A stretch of 17,259 bases of DNA from Chloroflexota bacterium (GTDB lineage: Bacteria > Chloroflexota > Dehalococcoidia > SAR202 > UBA11138). Under the pieces are notes generated by a model. The model made no database searches, was not told the origin of the DNA, and saw nothing but the letters and a program-made list of their open reading frames with translations. The translations under genes and the position numbers were made by a program. Position 1 is the stretch's first letter. Each line of letters starts with the position of its first letter. This document shows, in pieces, positions 6,798-17,212 of the stretch. The stretch spans positions 1-17,259 of the forward strand of contig JADFHV010000007.1 of NCBI GenBank assembly GCA_022566975.1, written 5' to 3'.

Positions 6798-7796
6798 ATG
6801 GCAGAGATCGAGCCCGTACAGGACGACGAGTCGGCGTCTGCGACAGCCGAGCGGTTGACGATCCAGATCAAGGGCGTCAGCAAGAGCTTCGGCTCGACCC
6901 GGGCCGTGGACAACCTGACGTTCGACGTCCGACAAGGCGAGGTCGTGGGCTTTCTGGGACCCAACGGCTCGGGTAAGACCACGACTATGAGGCTCCTCAC
7001 GTCGTTCTACACTCCCGACAGCGGCTCCATACTGATAAACGGCGTGGACACGCAGGAAGACGACCTGGAGACGAGGAGCAGCATCGGCTACCTCCCCGAG
7101 AACAACCCGCTCTATGAAGACCTTCTCGTCAAGGAGTACCTGGAGTTTGTGGCCGACCTGAGGGGCATGTCATCCAAGGAGCGTAGGCGAAACCTGGACA
7201 TGACGGTCGAAGACACCGGTCTGGCAGAGGTGTATTACCGCCCGATCAATCAGCTGTCCAAGGGGTACCATCAGCGTGTAGGGCTGGCCCAGGCGATCTT
7301 GCACCGCCCATCGATCCTGATTTTAGACGAGCCGACGGAGGGCCTGGACCCCAACCAGAGGATCAGCTACCGGGCCCTGGTCAAGACGCTGGGAGAGGAC
7401 CGGACGGTCCTGCTCAGCACCCACGTCATGCAGGAGGTTGAATCCACCTGCGAGAGGGTCCTGGTCATCAACAACGGGAGGCTCCTGGCCGACAGCCCGG
7501 TCCAGGAACTGCTGGAGCGCGCTCGGGGAACTCGGACCGTGTTCGTAGAAGTAGAGGGCAATGAGGTCGAAAGCGGGCTCAAGGGACTCGCCAACGTAGA
7601 GTCCGTCGAACGCCAGGAGCCCGTCGACGGCCGCAAACGCTACACCGTCTCCGCGTCCGGCGACGAGGACCCCCGTCCCCACATCTTCCGTCTGGCCAAG
7701 AAGCGAGGCTGGGTGCTGTGGGAGCTGCGCGAGGAGACGGCCCGGCTGGAAGATGTCTTCCACTCGCTGACTACTGAGCAAGACGCCGGGGGCTGA
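6798..7796 (+). CDS. ABC transporter ATP-binding protein, GldA-like
   Basis: This 332-residue ATPase would power the membrane protein encoded 9 bases downstream. Walker A is GPNGSGKT (54-61), the signature is LSKGY (153-157), Walker B is ILILDEP (173-179) and the switch His is in STHVMQEVE (H209). The segment at the Q-loop reads GYLPENNPLYEDL, without Gln, a form I associate with GldA-like and other ABC-2 ATPases. Residues 235-330 form the extra C-terminal domain of this subfamily. The first 20 residues are acidic and probably disordered. In Bacteroidota GldA works with GldF and GldG in gliding; in other phyla the same set is an ABC-2 system of unknown cargo, so I give no gene symbol. AAGGTG lies 12 bases before the ATG. 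It is the first gene of a three-gene operon. Confidence 0.9.
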   Translation: MAEIEPVQDDESASATAERLTIQIKGVSKSFGSTRAVDNLTFDVRQGEVVGFLGPNGSGKTTTMRLLTSFYTPDSGSILINGVDTQEDDLETRSSIGYLPENNPLYEDLLVKEYLEFVADLRGMSSKERRRNLDMTVEDTGLAEVYYRPINQLSKGYHQRVGLAQAILHRPSILILDEPTEGLDPNQRISYRALVKTLGEDRTVLLSTHVMQEVESTCERVLVINNGRLLADSPVQELLERARGTRTVFVEVEGNEVESGLKGLANVESVERQEPVDGRKRYTVSASGDEDPRPHIFRLAKKRGWVLWELREETARLEDVFHSLTTEQDAGG

Positions 7797-7805
7797 TAGG
7801 AACGA

Positions 7806-10121
7806 ATGCGCTCTCTGATTCCACTGGTCAAGAAGGACCTGCGAGGGTACTTCGACCAGCCCACCGGCTACATCCTCATCGTCATCTTCGTCGGCGTAAT
7901 CTCCTATCTGTTCTTCTTCGTCTCAGCCTTTAACAGGACCTCCGAGGCGTCGGCCCGCGACCTATTCACCATCCTGCCCTGGTTACTGGCCGTCTTCATT
8001 CCCGCCTCCACCATGAGGCTTCTGGCCGAGGAGCAGCGGGACGGGACCCTTGAGATACTTCTAACGCAGCCCATCCGAGGATGGGTGGTGTTGGCAGCCA
8101 AGTTCATCGCGGGCATGGTCTTCGTCTCGGTGGCCATTCTCGCCACCGTGGGAATCCCGATCGCCCTGGAGACCGTCGGGAACGTGGAAGGCGGGAAGTG
8201 GAACCTGGACGAAGGCGCGGTGGTGGCCCAGTACCTGGGAAGCCTCTTCCTGGCCGCTTCGTTTGTGTCCGTGGGCCTGTTCACTTCCAGCCTCACGCAG
8301 AACCAGATCGTGAGCTTCATTCTGGGCCTGTTCTTCATCGCCGCGCTGATGTTAGTCGGGCTTGACGTAGTAACCGAACCGTTGCCCGACCGTTTCTCAC
8401 GGCTCGTTCAGGACCTGAGCCCCGTCACCCACTTCGCGAGTATGGCGAGGGGAGTAATAGACCTACGCGACATCCTCTATTTTGGGGCTCTGGTCTCGAC
8501 CTTCTTAAGCGCGACCTTCCTGGCCATCAGGAGCAAGAGCCTGAGCCACCAGTCCCCTCAGTACCGAAACCTTCAGCTCGGGGTGGCCGGGCTCATCGTG
8601 CTGAGTGTGCTAGTCGGCTGGTTCAGCAGCTCCATAGGCGGCCGGGTGGACCTGACTGAAGACAAGCTCTACACCCTCAGCGGAGGCACGGAGGACATTC
8701 TGGCCGGACTGGACGACATCCTGACGGTGAAGCTGTTCTCGTCCAAGGACCCTCCGCAGAGAATCATCACGACGACGCGAGACGTCAACGACTTCCTGGA
8801 CGACCTGGCTGCCGGGTCCAGCCGGGTAAAGCTCGTGCGGAGGTATCCCGATACGACCCCAGACCCGGGGGGCAACATCTACGAGGACAAAGGACTCAGG
8901 GACCTTCGCGAGGCCCAAATGGCCGGCATCCCCCCGCGACAGTTCGAGTCCGTCACTCAAGGTGAGCTGCAGATCAAGGTCGGGTACCTGGGCATCACGA
9001 TAACCTACGCCGACCGTCGCGAGGTGATTCGGACCATCGACACCATCGACGGCTTGGAGTACCGGATCGCCAGCCTGGTATACAAGATGTCTCAGACCGA
9101 CCGCAAGACCGTGGCCTTCCTGTCGGGCAACGGCGAAAGGAGCATAGAGGGAGACTTCCAGACGTTGGCCGCCGTGCTGGGCCAGCAGTACGACATTACT
9201 GAGGTCGCAGGCGGGGAAGAGGCACCTCCTGACCTGAGTGCCGTGGACGTCCTGATCATCCCGGGGCCCACACGGGAGATACCGGCGCCGGTGGTGGACG
9301 CCCTCGCCGCGTTCCTCGATGGCGGCGGTAAGGCGATGGTCATGGTCGACCGGGTCATTGTCGATCGCGCGCGTCTGCAGGCCAAGCCGAACCGGAATAG
9401 CTTTGCCGACTTCGTAAACCGCTACGGCGTTATCGTAGACGACAACTTGCTCTTCGACATGGGCTCCAACGAGCGGATCACCTTCTCCACCCCGAGCGGA
9501 TCGGTCCTCGCTGAATATCCCTACTGGATGCGCGTGACCAGCGTGGATGCGAAGATCTCCGGCGAAATCTCCAGAATCCTGATGCCCTGGGCCAGCTCCG
9601 TAGCGTTCGATAACGAGTTTGTCGGGCGCGTGGACATGCTCCCTCTGCTCCAGACCAGCGGACGGGCGGCGGTCGACTACAACTACCGCGAAAACCCTGA
9701 CGTTAGCCCTGGCTCGCAAGCCATCGTCGACGTCACCGAAGGAGACCTGGTACCCAACTTTGTAGGTGTTGCCGTTACCGGGAAGGGCGCGCAGACCGGG
9801 GGCGATGGAGGGGTCGACGAGTTTCGTCTGATAGTGACGGGAGACTCGGACTGGCTCGCAGACGAGGTGGTAAGCGGCGCTCAGGAGAACCTGGCGGTGG
9901 TCCTTAACCTGGTGGACTGGCTGGCTCAGGAGGACGCCCTCGCGAGCATACGGTCAAAGATCGTCACCAACCGGCAGCTCCTCTTCCCGCCTTCCTCCCA
10001 CCGCAACACCGTGCAGTACGCCAACATCATCGGCGTTCCTCTGGCCTTCGTCCTCATTGGCCTGCTTCGGTTTCTCATGCGGCGCGGCGCCAGCCTGAGG
10101 AGGTACGGCCGTGAAGAGTAG
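7806..10121 (+). CDS. Fused GldF-GldG: ABC-2 permease joined to GldG-type auxiliary protein
   Basis: The 771-residue protein joins two usual partners. Residues 1-245 are an ABC-2 permease with about six membrane segments (near 21-41, 56-72, 94-120, 138-160, 168-187, 222-241) and the hallmark LAEEQRDGTLEILLTQPI (73-90). A seventh segment (256-276) leads into the GldG part, marked by GGRVDLTEDKLYTLS (278-292). A large extracytoplasmic region follows, including a VAFLSGNGERS turn and a VDVLIIPGPT strand, and the protein ends with a membrane helix near 738-758 and a basic tail. The ATPase encoded just upstream should drive it. The cargo is unknown. The gene overlaps the next one by 11 bases, implying coupled translation. 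Fused GldFG proteins are known outside Bacteroidota, so the fusion itself is not new. Confidence 0.88.
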   Translation: MRSLIPLVKKDLRGYFDQPTGYILIVIFVGVISYLFFFVSAFNRTSEASARDLFTILPWLLAVFIPASTMRLLAEEQRDGTLEILLTQPIRGWVVLAAKFIAGMVFVSVAILATVGIPIALETVGNVEGGKWNLDEGAVVAQYLGSLFLAASFVSVGLFTSSLTQNQIVSFILGLFFIAALMLVGLDVVTEPLPDRFSRLVQDLSPVTHFASMARGVIDLRDILYFGALVSTFLSATFLAIRSKSLSHQSPQYRNLQLGVAGLIVLSVLVGWFSSSIGGRVDLTEDKLYTLSGGTEDILAGLDDILTVKLFSSKDPPQRIITTTRDVNDFLDDLAAGSSRVKLVRRYPDTTPDPGGNIYEDKGLRDLREAQMAGIPPRQFESVTQGELQIKVGYLGITITYADRREVIRTIDTIDGLEYRIASLVYKMSQTDRKTVAFLSGNGERSIEGDFQTLAAVLGQQYDITEVAGGEEAPPDLSAVDVLIIPGPTREIPAPVVDALAAFLDGGGKAMVMVDRVIVDRARLQAKPNRNSFADFVNRYGVIVDDNLLFDMGSNERITFSTPSGSVLAEYPYWMRVTSVDAKISGEISRILMPWASSVAFDNEFVGRVDMLPLLQTSGRAAVDYNYRENPDVSPGSQAIVDVTEGDLVPNFVGVAVTGKGAQTGGDGGVDEFRLIVTGDSDWLADEVVSGAQENLAVVLNLVDWLAQEDALASIRSKIVTNRQLLFPPSSHRNTVQYANIIGVPLAFVLIGLLRFLMRRGASLRRYGREE

Positions 10122-11055
10122 GCAGGTAGGCTACGTCCTGATGGCGATGATCGCCCTGGGCATAATCGCGCTCATCGTACGCGTGGTTTCGTCCAGCCCG
10201 GACGAGCTTGTGCTCTCGGGCCTCCTGCCCATCACCACCGACGTGGTCGATGGCGTCACCATACGGTCCGCCGATGGGCTCCGCGAGGCCAAGCTCGTTC
10301 GCCCCGGCGAGAGCCAGATCTGGACCATTAATAACCGCCCGGTCTTCCAGCCAAAACTGAATATCTTCTGGTCCGTTGTCGCAGATTTCGATGGCGCCCA
10401 GCTCGTGGCCAACAATCCGGATAACCACAGGCGCATGGGTGTGGCGGATGGTCAGGGGACGGTCCTGACCTTCCTGATCGGGGACTTCGAGCAGGAGAAG
10501 TTCCTGATCGGTAACTGGAGTATCGAGACCGGCCTATGCTACCTGCGGCGCCCGGAGAAGACCCAGGTACACGCCATCGAATGCCCCGGACCCGCCTCCC
10601 AAGTCTTCGACACGGACCCGGAGGGCTGGCGAGACCCTGTGGTCATGGCAATCCCCAGAGACGAGATCAAGTCCGTTACGTTCACCTACGTCGACGACGA
10701 GTTTGTCATGAAGATCGAGGGTGGCGAGGTCATCGTTACCAGCGGCGACGACCAGGAGTTCGCGGATCTCTTCCAGGTAGAGCGACTCATGCAGGCGATA
10801 GAGAGTCTGCTGGCGATCGGATTCGCCGACGACGAGACGGCCAGGGGCCTTCCGTTCGAATCCCCCGACGCCGTCGTGCGGGTGGTCACTGGTGAGGGAG
10901 CGCGGAACCCCGCGACACGGCTGCGGTTTCTGGAACGCGACGACGGGTCCTACTATGTCAGAACAGGCGCCAGGACTACCGTCTACATCCTCAGCGAAGG
11001 CGTCGCCGCACAGCTCCTCATAAGCAAGAGCGAGCTTGTCGAGGACGGAGGATAG
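10111..11055 (+). CDS. DUF4340-type membrane-anchored protein of the Gld-like operon
   Basis: The 314-residue product has one N-terminal membrane helix (about 8-27, VLMAMIALGIIALIV) with a short basic cytoplasmic end; the rest should face outward. Length, topology and position directly after GldG match DUF4340 proteins, which commonly follow GldFG genes and have no established biochemical role. Supporting segments are an N-terminal strand region with VDGVTIRS, and repeated pairs such as DEIKSVTFTYVDDEFVMKIEGGE and YYVRTGARTTVYILSEGVAAQLL. The latter resembles the usual ending, in which the residue 'seen' by the complex is followed by a helix. The start is GTG 10111 with GAGGAGGT 6 bases upstream, inside the end of the preceding gene. 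It is probably an accessory component of the ABC complex; this is from context, not from motifs. Confidence 0.75.
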   Translation: MKSRQVGYVLMAMIALGIIALIVRVVSSSPDELVLSGLLPITTDVVDGVTIRSADGLREAKLVRPGESQIWTINNRPVFQPKLNIFWSVVADFDGAQLVANNPDNHRRMGVADGQGTVLTFLIGDFEQEKFLIGNWSIETGLCYLRRPEKTQVHAIECPGPASQVFDTDPEGWRDPVVMAIPRDEIKSVTFTYVDDEFVMKIEGGEVIVTSGDDQEFADLFQVERLMQAIESLLAIGFADDETARGLPFESPDAVVRVVTGEGARNPATRLRFLERDDGSYYVRTGARTTVYILSEGVAAQLLISKSELVEDGG

Positions 11056-11143
11056 ACGCCCGGCCGGTCACTCCTTCGTTTGCCGCATACTTGTCGCGCC
11101 CCGGCGCAGGCTGTATCCTATGCCGTGCACCGAGAGGTATGCG

Positions 11144-11374
11144 ATGGTAATAGCCTACGTCCTCGTCGAGATGGTTGCAGGCCACTCGAGAGATTTGGTC
11201 GACACCCTCAAGGAGCGCTCGGCCGTGACGGTCGCTGACCGGGTAACCGGTCCCTACGACGTCATAATCACGCTCGAGGCACCCGACATCAACGGCATCA
11301 GCAACATCGTCGCAGACGAGATCCACTCCCGCCCGGGCGTCGTCCGCACCACTACCTGTATCTCACTGGACTAG
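11144..11374 (+). CDS. Stand-alone Lrp/AsnC ligand-binding (RAM) domain protein
   Basis: The 76-residue product is a single alpha/beta RAM domain, the effector-binding half of Lrp/AsnC regulators, without the DNA-binding helix-turn-helix. Visible pattern: AYVLVEMVAGHSRDLVDTL, then VTVADRVTGPYDVIITLEAPD, then a helix and GVVRTTTCISL as the last strand. Such small proteins form dimers or higher rings and may bind amino acids or modulate full-length Lrp proteins; the ligand here is unknown. ATG 11144 is chosen because GAGAGG lies 6 bases upstream and the domain starts immediately. A longer frame from 11036 would overlap the DUF4340 gene and add residues unlike the family. It may be an independent gene: 88 bases separate it from the operon upstream. 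It converges with btuD across 43 bases that hold no clear terminator. Confidence 0.85.
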   Translation: MVIAYVLVEMVAGHSRDLVDTLKERSAVTVADRVTGPYDVIITLEAPDINGISNIVADEIHSRPGVVRTTTCISLD

Positions 11375-11417
11375 CGCGCTCCAGCGTCCGGCGGATCGAA
11401 CGGGCCCGACGAACGCC

Positions 11418-12248
11418 TTATTCGGGGCCGGGCCGAGTTCCGTCTTCCCCTTCGTATCCACGTCGCCGGCTGCCTGACGCAGGCAGGACTACGGGCGTTC
11501 CACTCTGGGGATGGGATGTGACGAACACATCCGTCCCATACACGCGAGCGATGTTATCGACCGTCAGCACGGCACCAGGCGGTCCCTCCGCGTAGGCGCG
11601 CCCGCCCTCCAGCATCACGATCCGGTCGCAGTACTGCGCCGCCAGCGTCAGATCGTGCATCGCCACCAGCAGCGTCCCTCCACGTCTTCGCTGCAGGTCT
11701 CTCGCCAGGTCCATGATCCCGGTCTGGTGCCCAAGGTCGAGGTTCGACGTTGGCTCGTCCAACAGCAACACCGGGGCCTCCTGGGCCACCGCCATCGCCA
11801 CCACCGCCCGTTGCCTCTCACCGCCCGACAGGCTTCCCACCTCGCGTGCCGCCAGCGACCAGACATCCGTCAGCTCCATGGCCCTTTTGACGATGGCCAG
11901 GTCCGCCTCTCCTGGCCACTGGAGCAGCCCCAGGTGGGGGTTCCGTCCCATCAGAACGAGGTCGACCGCGGAGAAGCTCAACGGCAGCTCGGGGTTCTGT
12001 GGCACGACCGAGATGAGCCTCGCCCGCGCTCCGTCGGTCAGCGCGGCTACGTCGGCGCCGTTTATCAGCACCTTCCCCTGAGAAGGCCGCAGCACGCCGC
12101 TAATGACCTTCAGCAGCGTTGTCTTGCCAGACCCGTTGGGTCCGACGACGCCCACCATCTCACCCTCGCGCGCCTCGAGGTCGAGGCCGCTCAGTACCGC
12201 TCGCTCCGCATACTCGAAGTGGACGCCCTCAACGACAAGCATGGCCAT
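11418..12248 (-). CDS. btuD: Cobalamin ABC transporter ATP-binding protein BtuD-like
   Basis: This 276-residue ATPase of the FecE/BtuD family supplies energy for uptake of cobalamin through the permease encoded next to it. Walker A GPNGSGKT (36-43), Q-loop Q84 in VVPQNPEL, a MGRNPHLG segment (100-107) typical of iron/B12 importers, signature LSGGE (140-144), Walker B VLLLDEP (160-166) and the switch His H198 are all present. A Gly/Arg-rich tail of about 20 residues follows the fold. It starts 3 bases after the permease stop and is last in the operon. By sequence alone, iron-siderophore uptake would be equally possible; the cobalamin riboswitch in the leader makes B12 the likely substrate. Confidence 0.88.
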   Translation of the reverse strand: MAMLVVEGVHFEYAERAVLSGLDLEAREGEMVGVVGPNGSGKTTLLKVISGVLRPSQGKVLINGADVAALTDGARARLISVVPQNPELPLSFSAVDLVLMGRNPHLGLLQWPGEADLAIVKRAMELTDVWSLAAREVGSLSGGERQRAVVAMAVAQEAPVLLLDEPTSNLDLGHQTGIMDLARDLQRRRGGTLLVAMHDLTLAAQYCDRIVMLEGGRAYAEGPPGAVLTVDNIARVYGTDVFVTSHPQSGTPVVLPASGSRRRGYEGEDGTRPGPE

Positions 12249-12251
12249 CGG

Positions 12252-13385
12252 CTACATCGCTACCTGACGACGATACCTGAGCAAGAATAGAAAGAACGGC
12301 CCGCCGAAGAAGGCGGTGACCACGCCAACGGGCAGCTCGGAGGGACTTACCACGGTCCGCGCCACCAGGTCCGCGAGAATCAGGAATGCGGCCCCTACTA
12401 CCGCCGCCATGGGCACCAGCGAGCGGTAGTCGGCCCCCCACAGCAGGCGGACCGTGTGTGGGGCCACGAGTCCGACGAACCCTATGGGTCCTGTGAACGC
12501 CACCGCGGCCGCCGTCCCCAGGGAGGCCGCCACTATCAGCAGCCGCTTGGCCCGCTCGACGTTTACGCCCATCTGCTTCGCGTGCTCCTCCCTTAGCTGC
12601 AACACGTTCAGGACTCTGCTGTACGTCAGCACTATGAGGGCGCTGGGCAACAGGTAAGGCAGCACCATGACGCTGTGCTTCCACTGTGCGGAGATGAGAC
12701 CTCCAAGGAGCCAGCTAAGGATGGGCCGAAGGTCGGGGTCGGACCGGATCATCAGGAGTGTTGTCACGGCGCTGGTGATGAACGAGATGGCCACGCCCGC
12801 CAGGATCAGGGTCGTTAGGGGCAGGCCCACGGAGCTGCGGGCAACCAGGTAAGCGACGCTGACGGCCGCTATGGCTCCGACGAATGCTGCCGCCGGCAGA
12901 AGGCTGACGCCGAGGTACGCGGCCTGGACCCCGGCCACCAGCACGATGGTGGCGCCCAGACCGGCGCCGGAGGCCACCCCGATCAGGTATGGGTCCGCCA
13001 GGGGGTTTCGAAATAGGCCCTGATAGGCCGCACCGGACATTGCCAGCGCACCACCGACAATACCCGCCAACACGATCCGCGGGAGCCGCAGCTGCATCAG
13101 AATGGTGTCGAAGCTGGCAGGGCCATCGAACGTGACGCCGAGACCAGGTATCTTGGACGCCAGTATCCTGGCCACCGTCAAAGGCGGGATGGACACTGAG
13201 CCTATGCCGGCCGCAAGGACGCCCGCTACGGCCACGACCGCCAGGCCCAGTGCCAGACGACGCCACGGGAATGAAAGGGTCGCCGCGTAGGCCACACCCT
13301 CACGCGGCGTCGCGCCAGGCGTCGGCCGCAACCGTCCTTGAAACCACGGGACTCTTCTCAACAGGGTCTGTTTCATCTCCACCAC
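12252..13385 (-). CDS. btuC: Cobalamin ABC transporter permease BtuC-like (FecCD family)
   Basis: The product (377 residues from GTG 13385) is a FecCD-type permease expected to have about ten membrane helices. Family landmarks are QLRLPRIVLAGIVGGALAMSG (98-118), YQGLFRNPLADPYLIGVASG (121-140) and GPIGFVGLVAPHTVRLLWG (299-317), followed by SPSELPVGVVTAFFGGPFF near the end. It forms the channel that accepts B12 from BtuF. The start is uncertain. GTG 13385 or ATG 13376 would overlap btuF by 77-86 bases and add a basic N-terminus. GTG 13295 lies 2 bases after the btuF stop with GAGGG just before it and still leaves all membrane segments intact. All three choices imply coupling with btuF. Confidence 0.9.
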   Translation of the reverse strand: MVEMKQTLLRRVPWFQGRLRPTPGATPREGVAYAATLSFPWRRLALGLAVVAVAGVLAAGIGSVSIPPLTVARILASKIPGLGVTFDGPASFDTILMQLRLPRIVLAGIVGGALAMSGAAYQGLFRNPLADPYLIGVASGAGLGATIVLVAGVQAAYLGVSLLPAAAFVGAIAAVSVAYLVARSSVGLPLTTLILAGVAISFITSAVTTLLMIRSDPDLRPILSWLLGGLISAQWKHSVMVLPYLLPSALIVLTYSRVLNVLQLREEHAKQMGVNVERAKRLLIVAASLGTAAAVAFTGPIGFVGLVAPHTVRLLWGADYRSLVPMAAVVGAAFLILADLVARTVVSPSELPVGVVTAFFGGPFFLFLLRYRRQVAM

Positions 13386-14466
13386 CGTAGGCGCCGAAGA
13401 GCTCCGGATAGGCCAGTCTGGCCAGCTCCTCGATGCCCTGCACGAACCTAGGTCCCGCCACGGACAGCGTATCGGAAGGGAGCGAAAACACCCTCCCCTC
13501 CCTGACCGCGCTCACGTCCTTAAACGCCTCGTTGCCCGCGAACGACTCAGGGTCCGGCGTTATCACGATCTGCGGGTCTCTGGCCACTATGGCCTCCGGG
13601 CTTATCTGCGCGTACCCGGAGATGTCGTGGGCTATGTTCTCCAGCTTGAGGAGGTCGAACACCCCCCCTACTAGGGTATCGGGGCCCGGGGACCAGAAGC
13701 CACCAACGTCCTGGAAGACCCTGAGGCCACCGTCCACGGACTCGATCGTCTGCTCTATCCGCGCGACCCGCGACTCGAACCGCTCGGCGCTGGCTGCGGC
13801 ACCGGAGACGTTGCCGGTTATCCTCCCCCACATCCGTATGTTGTCCGCAGTCTTTTTGAAGTCATCGCTCAGCGTCTCCAGGTAGAAGACCTTCAGGCCC
13901 GCCTTCTCCAGGTCCTCTACGAACCTGTCGAAGAAGACGAAGACCAGATCGGGCTCCACGGCCACGATCGCCTCCACGTTCATGTTGAAGGCGTCGCCAA
14001 CCTTGGGAATGTCCGCTACCTCGGGAGGATACGAGACAAAGGAGTGGGTAGCGACAACGCGGTCACCCTCGCCGATATCGAACAGTATCTCGACCGCCGC
14101 GCTGTCGAACGCCACGATTCGCTCGGGCGGCTCCTCGAAGACGACCTCGTTGCCATTGCTGTCCACGACCACGAACGGGAACAGGGCCGGCGTGGGGCTG
14201 GGCTCGGGGGTGGGGGAAGGGACCGGCCGCGGCGTCTGCGTAGGCGATGGCGGCTCAGGGGTTGGGGAAGTGACCGGTCGCGGTGTCTGCGTTGGCGGCG
14301 CCGGCGATGGCGGCACCGAGGTCGGGGACGCCTCCGCCGCGGCCGGGCCGGTATCGACCTCCTCCTCCGATTCTCCGCCGCAGGCCATCAGCCCTGCACC
14401 AAGGCCGATAAGCAGTGCGATTCCTATAACACCTGGCAGTTTCAGCTCACTCCCTCCTTCTGCCAT
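13300..14466 (-). CDS. btuF: Cobalamin-binding lipoprotein BtuF-like (periplasmic-binding family)
   Basis: The product is a substrate-binding protein of the BtuF/FecB (PF01497) family that should capture B12 outside the membrane. The N-terminus has a hydrophobic signal and a lipobox ending LMAC (Cys 29 counted from ATG 14466), so it is a lipoprotein. A Pro/Thr-rich linker (about 40-88) follows. The binding domain starts at VVVDSNGNEVVFEEPPERIV, includes VEAIVAVEPDLVFV, and ends at EELARLAYPELF; a 30-residue tail follows. ATG 14466 has no ribosome site. A CTG at 14445 lies 7 bases after AGGAGG and would begin MKLPGVIG, a standard signal peptide, so it may be the true start. The frame extends upstream to 14802, but that part is the riboswitch and terminator and is not coding. 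Confidence 0.88.
   Translation of the reverse strand: MAEGGSELKLPGVIGIALLIGLGAGLMACGGESEEEVDTGPAAAEASPTSVPPSPAPPTQTPRPVTSPTPEPPSPTQTPRPVPSPTPEPSPTPALFPFVVVDSNGNEVVFEEPPERIVAFDSAAVEILFDIGEGDRVVATHSFVSYPPEVADIPKVGDAFNMNVEAIVAVEPDLVFVFFDRFVEDLEKAGLKVFYLETLSDDFKKTADNIRMWGRITGNVSGAAASAERFESRVARIEQTIESVDGGLRVFQDVGGFWSPGPDTLVGGVFDLLKLENIAHDISGYAQISPEAIVARDPQIVITPDPESFAGNEAFKDVSAVREGRVFSLPSDTLSVAGPRFVQGIEELARLAYPELFGAYGGGDETDPVEKSPVVSRTVAADAWRDAA
14203..14313. repeat. Imperfect 51-bp tandem duplication coding the Pro/Thr linker of BtuF
   Basis: Two copies (14203-14253 and 14254-14313) share the core CGGTGTCTGCGT/CGGCGTCTGCGT; the second has a 9-bp insertion. Both encode TQTPRPV-x-SPTPEP, giving a flexible spacer between the lipid anchor and the binding domain. 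Copies differ mainly at third codon positions, so the duplication is not very recent. Confidence 0.75.
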
Positions 14467-14524
14467 CGAAGAAGGGCCGAAAGCGTTGGCTCGGGAGAGA
14501 GGCCCCCACTGGACCTGACCCCAC

Positions 14525-14558
14525 AAAAAAGCCCCGCTCCGAGCTAGAGGAGCAGGGC
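14525..14558 (-). terminator. Intrinsic terminator between cobalamin riboswitch and btuF
   Basis: On the minus strand GCCCTGCTCC (14558-14549) pairs with GGAGCGGGGC (14540-14531) over 10 bp with one G-U pair, around an 8-base loop, and is followed by six T (14530-14525). It lies about 60 bases before the btuF ATG and downstream of the aptamer. This is the arrangement expected of a riboswitch that ends transcription when ligand is bound. Confidence 0.88.
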
Positions 14559-14606
14559 CGTTCGCCGCTGCGCATGCTAGTACCTTTCCTCGAAGGCCAG
14601 TTACAT

Positions 14607-14725
14607 GGACGCATGGCAGTCGACCGGGCTCGCCCCATCCGACGAACGGACGGGACCTACCGTTGCGGGACAGCGCCGGACTCTGACCGGCTTCCTCTTT
14701 TAAGCCTGCGAAGGCACCCGCGTCC
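14607..14725 (-). promoter_or_regulatory. Cobalamin riboswitch aptamer
   Basis: The minus strand carries the diagnostic B12 core: GAAGCCGGTC, then AGTCCGGCGCTGTCCCGCAA, with GGTGCC upstream and GAGCCCGG downstream. This is close to the conserved GGGAA-GCCGGTGA-AATCCGGC-GCTGTCCCGCAACGGT scheme. A closing P1 helix is visible: GGACGC at 14725-14720 pairs with GCGTCC at 14612-14607. It binds adenosylcobalamin or a related cobalamin and controls the btuFCD operon through the terminator that follows. The L5 and L13 kissing partner was not resolved by eye, so the ligand subclass is open. Confidence 0.93.
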
Positions 14726-17150
<2,425 letters not shown>

Positions 17151-17183
17151 AGGGTGTTGAAAGACCCTTTCGACCATCCCCTC

Positions 17184-17212
17184 CGATACGCCCCGATTAG
17201 TCGGGGCTATCG
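17184..17212 (+). terminator. Hairpin downstream of gyrB, probable terminator or 3' end structure
   Basis: CGATA-C-GCCCCGA (17184-17196) pairs with TCGGGGC-TATCG (17201-17212): 12 bp with one bulged C and the loop TTAG. It lies 34 bases after the gyrB stop. No T-run follows, so factor-independent termination is uncertain. A second small palindrome, TCGAGA-G-TCTCGA, follows at once. Bases 17222-17240 contain GAGCGAAGCATC, recalling the arm of the repeat at 6478-6560. Confidence 0.55.

Noticed and set aside
8610..9719. Minus-strand open frame of 369 codons opposite the GldFG gene
   Set aside because: Its translation is rich in His, Arg, Val and Gly with no family motif, and it mirrors a strongly supported + strand gene; it is a GC-rich codon shadow.
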